Position numbers and translations under genes: made by a program. From a virus, in IMG/VR virus record IMGVR_UViG_3300046332_000238, positions 1 to 64,000 of that record: a stretch of DNA of 64,000 nucleotides, one strand, 5' to 3'. This document shows positions 38,484 through 46,457 of this stretch, one piece after another; positions within the stretch are counted from its first letter, which is position 1; each line of letters begins with the position of its first letter. The notes under the pieces are model-generated. The model was not told where the DNA came from. It saw only the letters and a list, made by a program, of their open reading frames with translations, and did not search any database.

Positions 38484-38535
38484 TGTTGTTTTTTGGCAAC
38501 AACATGGTTGACAATAGGAACCTGTTCTGTATAAT
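38484..38535 (+). promoter_or_regulatory. Hairpin-promoter cassette: TGTTG-TTTTTTGG-CAACA, TTGACA-16-TATAAT
   Basis: Hairpin 38484-38501, 6-nt gap, promoter 38508-38535. Drives the next gene with TTAGGAGACAAT. Confidence 0.85.
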
Positions 38536-38563
38536 GGTCTGTATTGATTGATTAGGAGACAAT

Positions 38564-38776
38564 ATGAAAATTCGAGTGATTGTGAACGGTATTTCTTTTT
38601 ATACAACTAAAAAGGCATTGAAGTCTGGAATGGTCGGAGATGACACCAACGTGAATTGTGCGGTCGGTATCGCATACAATGATATGGTGGCGGGTGGATA
38701 CGCTGGAATAGCGACCACAACCCGCCATTATGATTCCAAGATGAAGCAGCACGTTTATCAGGTTCAGATATCATAA
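38564..38776 (+). CDS. Small beta-strand protein
   Basis: 70 residues: MKIRVIVNGISFYTT..., then VGIAYNDMVAGGYAG. Single-gene cassette. Unknown. Confidence 0.5.
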   Translation: MKIRVIVNGISFYTTKKALKSGMVGDDTNVNCAVGIAYNDMVAGGYAGIATTTRHYDSKMKQHVYQVQIS

Positions 38777-38784
38777 TTGCAATG

Positions 38785-38843
38785 TGTTGTTTTTGTGCAA
38801 CATCGAAAAAGATTGTTGCCATTAGGAACCCAGACTGTATAAT
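38785..38843 (+). promoter_or_regulatory. Hairpin-promoter cassette: TGTTG-N8-CAACA, TTGCCA-16-TATAAT
   Basis: Hairpin 38785-38802, promoter 38816-38843, leader GGTTGTATTGAATCGATAA. Confidence 0.82.
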
Positions 38844-38874
38844 GGTTGTATTGAATCGATAAAGAAAGCAAATT

Positions 38875-39063
38875 ATGAAATTAACCAATGCCAAGCGTGA
38901 CGAATTGCAAGAATTGTATGCTACCCGTGTTATTGATGATATGTCAATTGAGGAGATATTAAAATTTGCATATGAGACCGTTTTAAGTAACATGGATAAT
39001 CTGCCGCAGGATGAGTTTATCGAAAAAGTAAAGTTGTTTCACCCTGACCTATTGGAGGAATAA
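38875..39063 (+). CDS. Small helical protein
   Basis: 62 residues: AKRDELQELYATRVIDDMSI..., acidic C-terminus. Coupled to the next gene by overlap. Confidence 0.5.
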   Translation: MKLTNAKRDELQELYATRVIDDMSIEEILKFAYETVLSNMDNLPQDEFIEKVKLFHPDLLEE

Positions 39064-39215
39064 TGTATCGTTGCATATGTGATAATGGTGATAAGTCTAT
39101 TCTATTGGATTGCATTGATGATGCCATTGAATGGGGTTATGAATCAAATATGGATTTTATTATCGTGGATGCAAAAGGCGATGAAGTCTGTATTTCAAAT
39201 GATTATGCAGTATAA
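39063..39215 (+). CDS. 50-residue protein, unknown
   Basis: MYRCICDNGDKSILLDCIDD..., acidic with three Cys in the first 17 residues. 1-nt overlap with the previous stop. Unknown. Confidence 0.45.
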   Translation: MYRCICDNGDKSILLDCIDDAIEWGYESNMDFIIVDAKGDEVCISNDYAV

Positions 39216-39231
39216 CATAAAGGAATAAAAA

Positions 39232-39408
39232 ATGCAAGTACAAATTACAATTAATGTAAAAGGCAATAAACTGGACGTGGAACAGATTGTTTATGAATTG
39301 TCTGAATATGTAATCGAAAAAGATTATGAAGCGTTTGAAGAAACTAATGCTGTGGATTATATTGATATTGAAGTGATCCGCACCAAACCTTACAACCAAT
39401 CTGTTTAA
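39232..39408 (+). CDS. Small acidic protein
   Basis: 58 residues: MQVQITINVKGNKLDVEQIV..., strand-rich. AAAGGAATAAAA upstream. Unknown. Confidence 0.5.
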   Translation: MQVQITINVKGNKLDVEQIVYELSEYVIEKDYEAFEETNAVDYIDIEVIRTKPYNQSV

Positions 39409-39424
39409 TAATAAAGGACATAAT

Positions 39425-39610
39425 ATGCGTGGAGATTTTGCTTGGGCTTACATGATTGCTATTCTGCAAGGCAACAAATATGAACCTATTACCGCCCTCC
39501 GTATCGCGGATGAGTTGGTTTCGGGCATCGGTACGGTTACTGGTCGCCGTCAATACCTTAAACTGTCCGAACGCCTTAGCAAGACCAATGAGGCAGCAGA
39601 ATTCGCATAA
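39425..39610 (+). CDS. Small helical protein
   Basis: 61 residues, compact: AWAYMIAILQGNKYEPITAL then RIADELVSGIG. AAAGGACATAAT upstream. May be a small winged-helix-like or adapter domain; not sure. Confidence 0.5.
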   Translation: MRGDFAWAYMIAILQGNKYEPITALRIADELVSGIGTVTGRRQYLKLSERLSKTNEAAEFA

Positions 39611-39627
39611 TTAACCAGCGATAGTGC

Positions 39628-39655
39628 TTGCCAACTACACCAGGACCTGTACAAT
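39628..39655 (+). promoter_or_regulatory. Early-type promoter: TTGCCA-16-TACAAT
   Basis: 55 nt upstream of the next gene; leader lacks the full conserved block (has GGTCGGTGTAG). Confidence 0.6.
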
Positions 39656-39710
39656 GGTCGGTGTAGTGTTTTGATGATGATTATATTATAAATTGATTAG
39701 GAGCTATATT

Positions 39711-40214
39711 ATGGAATTCAATACTGATAAACCTGAAGTAACCTCAATGTACCTGGTTAATCGTGGCAAACAAGGCAACTATTATCGCCACTATAATGCC
39801 GAAACTGACACATGGTCGCTGACTGGTGCATCCTTTCAAGAAGCCGTGGATAATATCGGTGTGCCCTCACCAATTGGTTTCTTCCCATGGGCAGGTCCTC
39901 TCACTGGTCCACTATTCAAAGAAAATGTGGAAATTGTTAATGAGACTGAAGTAAAAGAAAAATCTAAAAAGGTCAAAGTGGCCAAGGTTAAAACGGCTAA
40001 AGTAAAGGTGGCATTGTCCACTGGTACTAAAGTTAAAGCAACTAAAACCCCTAAAACTAAACTTGCTGATGGCACTATTTTCTTCCGTGAAGATCGCCAG
40101 AAGTTCGTGGTTATTGTTGATGGTAAGCAACCATGTGCCCGTCCTACTGCTGAGGGTTGCATTAAATGGCTTGCAAAGGCATTCCCTTCAATTGCACCTA
40201 TCGTTACGGAGTAA
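39711..40214 (+). CDS. Conserved protein with Lys/Val-rich linker
   Basis: 167 residues. N-terminal domain (YRHYNAETDTWSLTG) contains FFPWAGPLTGP; a repetitive linker follows (KKVKVAKVKTAKVKVA) and then a C-terminal domain with FREDRQKFVVIVDGKQP that may be AP2-like or another small DNA-binding fold (R...F-V-V...G). Basic linker suggests nucleic-acid binding. Unknown. Confidence 0.5.
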   Translation: MEFNTDKPEVTSMYLVNRGKQGNYYRHYNAETDTWSLTGASFQEAVDNIGVPSPIGFFPWAGPLTGPLFKENVEIVNETEVKEKSKKVKVAKVKTAKVKVALSTGTKVKATKTPKTKLADGTIFFREDRQKFVVIVDGKQPCARPTAEGCIKWLAKAFPSIAPIVTE

Positions 40215-40220
40215 TTTATA

Positions 40221-40412
40221 ATGAATTATATTGACGATGCAGGCACATTTATTATGGGTATGATTGTTGCGCTTTTTTTTGTATTAATCTTTACAATCAT
40301 TTTTCCCCGTGAACAGATTAAACTGTATGATAATGCCATTGTTGAATGTGAAAAGACATTACCACGGAATCAGCATTGCGTAGTCATTGCTGTACCTGTT
40401 GATAAAAACTAA
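40221..40412 (+). CDS. Small single-span membrane protein
   Basis: 63 residues: membrane helix at about 10-28 then polar part with two Cys (VECEKTLPRNQHCVVIAV). Topology N-out or N-in unclear. Unknown. Confidence 0.5.
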   Translation: MNYIDDAGTFIMGMIVALFFVLIFTIIFPREQIKLYDNAIVECEKTLPRNQHCVVIAVPVDKN

Positions 40413-40425
40413 TAAGGATTATATA

Positions 40426-40620
40426 ATGCGTAAACAAATTAAATTATCTCTGTTACCTTATCTGTTACTGCTTACAGTAGTATTCGGTGCCATTATAGGA
40501 TGGGTATTGAATATCGTTGCCATTTTTCATGCTGATTTTAGTCATATTACTGGTGCATTAGCATTGCGTATTATTGGTGTATTCGTTGCACCGCTTGGTG
40601 CTGTTATGGGTTGGTTGTAA
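40426..40620 (+). CDS. Small membrane protein, two spans
   Basis: 64 residues with two hydrophobic segments (about 8-28 and 40-63). ATAAGGATTATATA in front of ATG. Unknown. Confidence 0.5.
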   Translation: MRKQIKLSLLPYLLLLTVVFGAIIGWVLNIVAIFHADFSHITGALALRIIGVFVAPLGAVMGWL

Positions 40621-40793
40621 TGCCAATATATGCTTTGATTATATGGACCGTGATTTCTGCTTCACCTAATGGTGCATTTTATGATTGGCGACCTATTGCA
40701 TCATTTAAAGGTGAATCTTTATGTAAAGAAGGTGCTAGTAAACTGGGTATTAATGTTAGTCGTTATCGCTGTATTAGATTGGAAACTCAATGA
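40620..40793 (+). CDS. Small possibly exported protein
   Basis: 57 residues: MPIYALIIWTVISASPNGAF, a signal-like start, then polar with two Cys (SLCKEGA, YRCIRL). 1-nt overlap with the previous stop. Confidence 0.45.
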   Translation: MPIYALIIWTVISASPNGAFYDWRPIASFKGESLCKEGASKLGINVSRYRCIRLETQ

Positions 40794-41032
40794 AAACAAA
40801 TGATATTAAAAAAGGTATGCGTATTCAAATGGCAAACGGTTGGAAAGGCACCATGATGGATAATGGTCGTGGTAATACCCGTATGGCAGAGATTGAAGGG
40901 TTTGAAACGGAGATTGGTTCCGTATATGCTCATGACATTATGTGGGTTGTGGTAGATAATAAGGCAGTAAAGGTCGAGCATACTGATAAACAGTTGCAAT
41001 TAAAAGAACAAATTAATACCATGTTTGCATAA
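40790..41032 (+). CDS. Small beta-type protein
   Basis: 80 residues: KKGMRIQMANGWKGTMMDNG..., a KOW/SH3-like short beta pattern (W-x-G-T-M...), then IGSVYAHDIMWVV. Similar short proteins are common in phages. Unknown. Confidence 0.5.
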   Translation: MKTNDIKKGMRIQMANGWKGTMMDNGRGNTRMAEIEGFETEIGSVYAHDIMWVVVDNKAVKVEHTDKQLQLKEQINTMFA

Positions 41033-41070
41033 AATTAAGAATAAAAAGATAAGAAATAAGAATAATAATC

Positions 41071-41122
41071 TGTTGTTTTTTGGCAACACCACGGTTGACA
41101 ATAGGAATCCAGACTGTATAAT
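41071..41122 (+). promoter_or_regulatory. Hairpin-promoter cassette: TGTTG-N8-CAACA, TTGACA-16-TATAAT
   Basis: Hairpin 41071-41088, 6-nt gap, promoter 41095-41122, leader GGTTGTATTGAATCGATAA and AAGGAG. The best-conserved copy. Confidence 0.88.
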
Positions 41123-41155
41123 GGTTGTATTGAATCGATAAACAAGGAGAAATAT

Positions 41156-41995
41156 ATGCCCCGTGGCGTCCCTAAAGCAGGTTTCCGTATGACCAAGAAC
41201 CAAAAGAATGGTCCTGTTACTGTTATTAAGAACAAAGAACCAGTGCCTATGGTTGAGTCCCGATTCTCTATTAATGAGCGTTTCGGGTTCGTATCTGATA
41301 TGGTTCAGATGCTCGCAAAAGGCGACCAAGCGTCTGTGGTCGTTACAGGACCTGGTGGTCTGGGTAAGTCCCATACTGTCACCAAGGCATTAATTGCTTC
41401 TGGTCTGACCGATGTTTCATTGGTCGAGGATATGGAAGTTGGTGATGCTGTTAATACCAAGAAAACCTTCCGTTCTATTAAGGGTTATTCTACTCCAAAA
41501 GGTCTGTACAGGACTTTATATGAGAACCGCAATTCAGTTATTGTGTTTGATGATTGCGATTCTGTATTAAAGGATGCGGTATCTCTTAATCTGTTAAAAG
41601 GTGCTCTTGATTCTTATTCACGCCGTATTATCTCATGGCGTGCAGATTTTAAAGATGATGAATTGCCACAGTCATTTGAATTTAAAGGTCGAGTTGTTTT
41701 TATCTCGAATATGTCCTCTAATCAATTAGATCAAGCAATTCTGACCCGTTCAATGGCTGTTGACCTGTCAATGACCACTAAACAGAAAATCGAGCGTATG
41801 TGGTTTCTGTTAGACCAGAAAGAATTTATGCCTGAATTTACTGAAGCACAGAAGGTAGATGCTATGGTCTTGATTGAGAACCTGCAAGATGAAGTTAAGG
41901 AATTGTCCTTGAGAACATTAATTCAGGTAACAAAGATTCGCAAGAGTGCAGGTAAAAACTGGAAGAATCTTGCTGAATACACGATTGTTGGTTAA
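41156..41995 (+). CDS. AAA-family ATPase
   Basis: 279 residues. Walker A GPGGLGKS (about 66-73), Walker B VIVFDDCDS (about 128-136), sensor 1 VVFISNMSSN (about 182-191) and an Arg in ILTRSMAVD. A phage AAA protein often found in T4-like phages; could be a loader, chaperone or regulator. Directly downstream of the best promoter cassette, so expressed early. Confidence 0.78.
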   Translation: MPRGVPKAGFRMTKNQKNGPVTVIKNKEPVPMVESRFSINERFGFVSDMVQMLAKGDQASVVVTGPGGLGKSHTVTKALIASGLTDVSLVEDMEVGDAVNTKKTFRSIKGYSTPKGLYRTLYENRNSVIVFDDCDSVLKDAVSLNLLKGALDSYSRRIISWRADFKDDELPQSFEFKGRVVFISNMSSNQLDQAILTRSMAVDLSMTTKQKIERMWFLLDQKEFMPEFTEAQKVDAMVLIENLQDEVKELSLRTLIQVTKIRKSAGKNWKNLAEYTIVG

Positions 41996-42036
41996 TCAGG
42001 TAAACATTAATTTTAAACTTTAAGGTAAAATATATT

Positions 42037-42408
42037 ATGAGCTTCGCACTTGAGATTGCATCCTTAGCCTTGAAACAAGGCACACCAATTACTATTAATG
42101 CTGATGGTTCTATGACCATTGGTCAATCAGAGGTTAAAACAGTTAAAACGATTAAGACAACCAAGACCAAAAAAGAACCTGAATATTTGTCTGATAGTGT
42201 TAATGATTTATATCATGGTTCAGTTGCAGAACAGGTGCGTAGCAATTTTAAAACCTTAGGCACTGAAGCTGTTGTTGCTGCACATAATCCAAGTTCAATT
42301 CGTAAAGCATTTAATGTAATGGGATTTGGTTGCAAATTAAGCGAAACAGATAAACCTTTTTTATTCTTGTGTAAACGTACTCGCCGAAATAAACGCAAAG
42401 GTGTTTAA
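42037..42408 (+). CDS. Small basic protein with Lys-rich linker
   Basis: 123 residues: helical start (FALEIASLALKQG), a Lys/Thr linker (VKTVKTIKTTKTKK), and a basic end (CKRTRRNKRKG). The linker resembles that of the protein at 39.7 kb. Possibly nucleic-acid binding. AAGGTAAAATATATT gives the ribosome binding site. Confidence 0.5.
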   Translation: MSFALEIASLALKQGTPITINADGSMTIGQSEVKTVKTIKTTKTKKEPEYLSDSVNDLYHGSVAEQVRSNFKTLGTEAVVAAHNPSSIRKAFNVMGFGCKLSETDKPFLFLCKRTRRNKRKGV

Positions 42409-42417
42409 AGGATTAAT

Positions 42418-42903
42418 ATGACAAGATGGATTGAAAATGTAAGCAGAGATGATGTGCGCCATGGCTGGCATACTGAGATGGGTATAAACTCCATGTTGAT
42501 CCAGATTGGTGACCCTGCAAGCATTTTCCCTAAACCAGAAAAACATTTTAAAGAGGTGCATCAATTCGAATTTCTGGATGCGGAAGATGGTGATAATTTT
42601 GATGATGGTGCCAAAATCTCCGATGAACAAGCACAGCAATTGGTTACACTGCTGCAGCACGCTCGGGATAATTCAATGAATGTTTTGGTACATTGCCATG
42701 CAGGTATTTGCCGGTCTGGTGCTGTGGTTGAAGTCGGTACAATCCTTGGGTTTACACCCACGGAAAGATTTCGCTTGCCTAATCTGCGAGTAAAGCATAA
42801 AATGATGAAGGCATTGGGATTAACCTATGATGCCAATGAAAAATCAGAACCAGTTAATATATCAACGACTGGTTCTGTTTTTATTTTACCTAATTGGAGT
42901 TGA
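42418..42903 (+). CDS. Dual-specificity/tyrosine phosphatase-like protein
   Basis: 161 residues with VHCHAGICRSGA (about 92-103), the C-x5-R active site of cysteine-based phosphatases, preceded by helix and a possible general acid. Length fits small DSPs. It could dephosphorylate a host protein or RNA 5' end. AAGGATTAAT upstream. Confidence 0.75.
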   Translation: MTRWIENVSRDDVRHGWHTEMGINSMLIQIGDPASIFPKPEKHFKEVHQFEFLDAEDGDNFDDGAKISDEQAQQLVTLLQHARDNSMNVLVHCHAGICRSGAVVEVGTILGFTPTERFRLPNLRVKHKMMKALGLTYDANEKSEPVNISTTGSVFILPNWS

Positions 42904-42904
42904 T

Positions 42905-43033
42905 GTGTTATTTTATCTTATTGGTCTAATACAAGGACTCACGATTGGTTACCTGTGGTTTGCACCAGAAGATGAATTTAAACGTGGCTTCATTGATGGA
43001 CTGACCATGAAATTTATATGGGGTAAAAAATGA
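42905..43033 (+). CDS. Small membrane protein (GTG start)
   Basis: 42 residues from GTG with GGAG five nt upstream: LFYLIGLIQGLTIGYLWFAP, then a short polar tail. Overlaps the next ATG. Confidence 0.45.
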   Translation: MLFYLIGLIQGLTIGYLWFAPEDEFKRGFIDGLTMKFIWGKK

Positions 43034-43611
43034 CTAAAAACGAAGCAATGCAAATGGCGTTTGAAACGCTTTGGAAGTCTTTTAACGTCGAGGCTACTAG
43101 GGGTGACTTGCTAAAAGCAATCAAAATACTTGAATCATCATTAGTGCAGCCTGAGCCAAAGCCGTTTGGTTATTTTTGTGAATGGTCAAATGGTACTCAA
43201 CATTTATATACTGACGGTATCGGTAGTGCAATTGAAGATGATTGGAATCAATATCCGGAAGTTCATGAGAATTTACCACTTTACAACGCACCACCAAAGA
43301 AAGAATGTGTAGGATTGACTGAACCTGAACCGTTTGGTATTTGGCATCAGGGTGACACAGATGAAGAAAGCGATTTCTTTCTTTACAAAGATGCTGGCGA
43401 CGTAGCATGTGAAACTTGCGTGAAACTTTACACCGCACCACCCAAGCGAGACTGGCAAGAACTGACCGATAAAGAAATATATAAACTGCGTGATGTGTGG
43501 ATAGGTCGTTCGGCAAAAGAAAAAGAAATGTTGCGCGATTATTACGAACTGAATTTTAAAAAAATGATTAAGTTTATTCAAATAATTTTAAAAGAAAGAA
43601 ACAATGGATGA
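43030..43611 (+). CDS. MTKNEA-family protein with duplicated YxAPPK domain
   Basis: 193 residues: MTKNEAMQMAFETLWK..., VQPEPKP, then PLYNAPPK and KLYTAPPK, i.e. two copies of a 50-60 residue domain (FGYFCEWSNG / FGIWHQGDTD). This family is one I know from phages of Betaproteobacteria; function unknown. Confidence 0.6.
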   Translation: MTKNEAMQMAFETLWKSFNVEATRGDLLKAIKILESSLVQPEPKPFGYFCEWSNGTQHLYTDGIGSAIEDDWNQYPEVHENLPLYNAPPKKECVGLTEPEPFGIWHQGDTDEESDFFLYKDAGDVACETCVKLYTAPPKRDWQELTDKEIYKLRDVWIGRSAKEKEMLRDYYELNFKKMIKFIQIILKERNNG

Positions 43612-43783
43612 CGTACTAGGTGGATTGTTTATATCAGTTGCAACCGGATTTGCAGTGGTTGGTATATTTTTTACTTTCGGAGATGTGCGAACATTTGATG
43701 ATATTATTAAAGATTGCAAAGAACAAGGTTACGTTCAAAATAACAAAGCACGAGTTCTGTGCAGTATAGAGGTGAAGAAATGA
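43604..43783 (+). CDS. Small membrane protein
   Basis: 59 residues: one hydrophobic helix (about 6-26), then a polar helix ending VKK. Coupled to both neighbours. Unknown. Confidence 0.45.
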   Translation: MDDVLGGLFISVATGFAVVGIFFTFGDVRTFDDIIKDCKEQGYVQNNKARVLCSIEVKK

Positions 43784-44040
43784 CTAAAAATGAAACAATC
43801 CAGTTGGCATTAGAAGCATTGGAAATGTTGAAAGCGGAATTTCGTGCATTGGATTTACCTTATGGTAGTAAAGCGTACACAAAAGCTTTTGATGTTAGTC
43901 ATGTATTACGCGAAGCATTAACACAGCCTGAACGATACCTAACACTTACTAAAGATGCTAATGGAGAATTGGTGATGGTGTCTTGGCAAGATGAAGATCA
44001 TCAATTGCTTGAGGTTTTATGGGAGAAAAAACATGGTTGA
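43780..44040 (+). CDS. MTKNEA-family small protein
   Basis: 86 residues: MTKNETIQLALEALEMLKAE..., REALTQPERY. N-terminal half is paralogous to the gene at 43.0 kb. Function unknown. Confidence 0.58.
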   Translation: MTKNETIQLALEALEMLKAEFRALDLPYGSKAYTKAFDVSHVLREALTQPERYLTLTKDANGELVMVSWQDEDHQLLEVLWEKKHG

Positions 44041-44251
44041 AGGTTTAATTGAAGTATGTATCGGATTTTCTTTTCTCTGTGGGTTGATAGTTGGATTCAA
44101 CATGTACAGAAATAATGTAAGAAAAGTAGAACTCACGGATGAAGAAATTTGGGTTATTAAAATGAGTGGTAGAGATTTAGAATCCGTCTCGCGTATAGCT
44201 TTGTTACGGTTTGCGCGTAGGGTTGAAGCCAAGCTAAAGGAAAAGCGATGA
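44033..44251 (+). CDS. Membrane-anchored small protein
   Basis: 72 residues from the ATG overlapping the upstream gene: helix (EVCIGFSFLCGLIVGFNMY) then LTDEEIWVIKMSGRDL...RFARRVEAKLKEKR. The soluble part occurs as a stand-alone motif in many phages (L-T-D-E-E-I...F-A-R-x-V-E-A-K). Unknown. Confidence 0.5.
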   Translation: MVEGLIEVCIGFSFLCGLIVGFNMYRNNVRKVELTDEEIWVIKMSGRDLESVSRIALLRFARRVEAKLKEKR

Positions 44252-44430
44252 CTAACAAATTTGCATTGAATAAAATGTTGATGGCATTGTTAGGTTCACA
44301 GGAGTTTGTTGATCGTTGGTGGCAGAGTCCAAACTATGCGTTTGAAATGAAAACACCTGATGATGTGTATCTATCTGGGTTGCAAGGACGCCGCGAAGTT
44401 ACCGGTTATGTTCTTTCACATTTGGAATAA
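44248..44430 (+). CDS. Small protein resembling MbcA/ParS (DUF2384) C-terminus
   Basis: 60 residues with VDRWWQSPNYAFEMKTPDDV, similar to the W-x-x-x-P-N-x-A-F/L...T-P pattern of MbcA/ParS-Xre antitoxins, and a terminal V-T-G-Y-V-L. It has no N-terminal Xre domain. It might block a RES-type toxin as an anti-defence protein, but this is only a resemblance. Confidence 0.4.
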   Translation: MTNKFALNKMLMALLGSQEFVDRWWQSPNYAFEMKTPDDVYLSGLQGRREVTGYVLSHLE

Positions 44431-44432
44431 GA

Positions 44433-44621
44433 ATGGCAACAGAGCCAAAAAAGAAAAGAGTTAAAAAAGTAGAAGAACCAGAAATGAAGTTCTTTACTTG
44501 CATTGGTTGTAATCAAAAGAAATTTGATTGGAATGAACAATGCACTGGCATACCAACAACAAAATGCCTATGGTGTTCCAAGTATCCAAAAGAAAAGAAA
44601 CGGGTGATTAAAGATGAGTGA
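44433..44621 (+). CDS. Small zinc-ribbon protein
   Basis: 62 residues: basic N-terminus, then CIGCNQKKFDWNEQC and KCLWCSKYP, i.e. C-x2-C...C-x2-C. Likely binds zinc. Unknown. Confidence 0.55.
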   Translation: MATEPKKKRVKKVEEPEMKFFTCIGCNQKKFDWNEQCTGIPTTKCLWCSKYPKEKKRVIKDE

Positions 44622-44946
44622 ATATAATCCACATAGATGGTTAGTTATAAAGTTGACCACTAGTGGTGTGACACACTATCGGGTGTTCGCTTCTTGGTAT
44701 GGTGGTTACACTGGTTCAGATTCATGGAAAATGAATTCCGGTATTGTTTCTGTTACAGAAGATGATGATTTTTATTTCTTTACAGGTAGTTCTGGTTCAG
44801 TGTATAACTGCAATAAACAATCACAAGGCATTAGTGGTTACGGTTCAGGCGTGTTGAATGATTTTATTAAACATGCTGTTGACCAAGGCACAGTGATTGA
44901 AATACTTCCTGAAGATGTGAATTTGATGGAGTTGGTGTATGAATGA
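44614..44946 (+). CDS. Conserved phage protein
   Basis: 110 residues. RVFASWYGGYTGSDSWKMNSG is a strongly conserved-looking block I recall from T4-like phages. All-beta appearance. Function unknown. Overlaps neighbours. Confidence 0.6.
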   Translation: MSEYNPHRWLVIKLTTSGVTHYRVFASWYGGYTGSDSWKMNSGIVSVTEDDDFYFFTGSSGSVYNCNKQSQGISGYGSGVLNDFIKHAVDQGTVIEILPEDVNLMELVYE

Positions 44947-45316
44947 ACAAATTAAATCAGGTGCAGATCACCATGCAGGTACTGGTTACTCTGAGAGCAC
45001 CAAAGAAAAGTATCGGGCTGCTGTAGAAGAACGTATTAAGACCATAGAGAATAATATTAAGATACAAACAAAATCCAGAATTGATAAACTTGCCATAGAA
45101 GCAGGTTTCGAGTATAATCCAAGTGATTGTAATTTTTATGTGAACGATTCAGTACAATACATCAACAAAGAAATCAATAGACTAATAGAATTGGTTGTGT
45201 TAGAATGTTGTTACCTTATCGAAAAAGAAGGCATGAATATGATGCCAGGTTATCTTATGCGTTTGACTGTACCCACTGAAATTGATTTAATTAAAAAACA
45301 TTTTGGAATAAAATGA
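44939..45316 (+). CDS. MNERIKE-family mosaic protein
   Basis: 125 residues: MNEQIKSGADHHAG..., GYSESTKEKYRAAVEER, then a helical core and the end LIKKHFGIK. The S-T-K-E-K-Y block also occurs at the C-terminus of the gene at 45.85 kb, and the H-F-G-I-K end in paralogues 1 and 3, showing module swapping. Confidence 0.6.
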   Translation: MNEQIKSGADHHAGTGYSESTKEKYRAAVEERIKTIENNIKIQTKSRIDKLAIEAGFEYNPSDCNFYVNDSVQYINKEINRLIELVVLECCYLIEKEGMNMMPGYLMRLTVPTEIDLIKKHFGIK

Positions 45317-45642
45317 GTATCTTAATGAATTTGTTGACTGAAGAACCTGTTGATTTTAAATCAAAGATTCGCCAACGTAGATCACAAATGCTTATCCATT
45401 CTTGCCTCTACTATGAAATGGATGAATCCATTGTTTCTGACCACGAATGGCAGGCATGGGCAGATGAACTAGAACAATTACAAACAAATAATCCAGAGCA
45501 ATGCAAGATTGACTTTTTTGATTTTGAATTCAGAGATTGGACTGGTGCAACCGGCAACCATTTACCTTTGCGTGACCCATGGGTTTCTGCAAAGGCAAAA
45601 CAAATATTAAGAATACACAATGAGAAAATGGCAAGAGTTTGA
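45313..45642 (+). CDS. Protein with similarity to NAD-dependent DNA ligase domain Ia
   Basis: 109 residues: RRSQMLIHSCLYYEMDESIV then SDHEWQAWADELEQLQ. The Y-Y-x-x-D...V/I-S-D-x-E-Y/W pattern resembles the N-terminal NAD+-binding subdomain of LigA. No adenylation K-x-D-G is present, so it is not a ligase alone. A conserved segment follows (FRDWTGATGNHLPL). Role unknown. Confidence 0.5.
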   Translation: MSILMNLLTEEPVDFKSKIRQRRSQMLIHSCLYYEMDESIVSDHEWQAWADELEQLQTNNPEQCKIDFFDFEFRDWTGATGNHLPLRDPWVSAKAKQILRIHNEKMARV

Positions 45643-45847
45643 AAACAAAACACATTATTATTACAATGATGAAGATGGTCTGATAATAGGACAAATTCAT
45701 AAATTTGGTAATTCGATGATGGTGTACACTGCATCAGTAAAACCAGATAATGTCGATCAAATTCTAGGACAATTTATCAGTGGTGATTTTGCAAAAAAGT
45801 CTGTTGAAAAATATTGGGATATTCAAGATCGAACATTGTTGGAGTGA
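45620..45847 (+). CDS. Small protein, unknown
   Basis: 75 residues: WQEFENKTHYYYNDEDGLII, strand-rich. Overlaps the preceding gene by 23 nt. Confidence 0.45.
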   Translation: MRKWQEFENKTHYYYNDEDGLIIGQIHKFGNSMMVYTASVKPDNVDQILGQFISGDFAKKSVEKYWDIQDRTLLE

Positions 45848-45849
45848 AT

Positions 45850-46236
45850 ATGAACGAACAAATTAAAGAACTTGCTGAAGAAGCTGGATGGGATAATCAC
45901 CACTCACAATTTGATACTAGGATTGAAAAGTTTGCTGAGTTGATTATCAAAGAATGTTATGAACAATGTAAAGGTCAAATGCTTTCTAACGAAATAACAG
46001 AAACATGTGATTTAACTTACAATGATGGTGTAATGGACTGTGCTATTGGTTTACTGCAACATTTCGGTATTGGTAAATTATCGGGCAATAATCTAAACAA
46101 AGTTATCACTGATGGTGCAGAACAAATGTCAGATAAAGGCTACAGTGAAAGCACCAAAGAAAAGTATAATGAGGCAGTTAAACAACGGGAAGAATCACTG
46201 AGAAACCGTAGTACATATTTTGGTAATGATGTATGA
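45850..46236 (+). CDS. MNERIKE-family paralogue 4
   Basis: 128 residues: MNEQIKELAEEAGWDNHHSQ, then EKFAELIIKECYEQCKGQ, LLQHFGIGKL and the GYSESTKEKYNEAVKQR block. The longest complete member here; it carries all modules seen in the shorter ones. Confidence 0.65.
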   Translation: MNEQIKELAEEAGWDNHHSQFDTRIEKFAELIIKECYEQCKGQMLSNEITETCDLTYNDGVMDCAIGLLQHFGIGKLSGNNLNKVITDGAEQMSDKGYSESTKEKYNEAVKQREESLRNRSTYFGNDV

Positions 46237-46457
46237 AATATCGCATAAAAGAACACCGAAACGGTAGTGTTAGTAAATATTATACTGTAGAATTCTTAAA
46301 GAAAAACTTATTGTGGGGTGAGTCTTGGCGGGTTGAGAGCAAATATGTTGTACCAAAAATATATCTTCCGATTAGATTTGTTTCATTATCAGAAGCACAA
46401 GAATATATTAATGCACAAACAATTATTTGTTGTATTGTTGAAGAAGGTGATGTATAA
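46233..46457 (+). CDS. Small beta-type phage protein
   Basis: 74 residues: KYRIKEHRNGSVSKYYTVEF, WRVESKYV, then SEAQEYINAQ. Pattern common in small phage proteins; unknown. Confidence 0.5.
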   Translation: MKYRIKEHRNGSVSKYYTVEFLKKNLLWGESWRVESKYVVPKIYLPIRFVSLSEAQEYINAQTIICCIVEEGDV

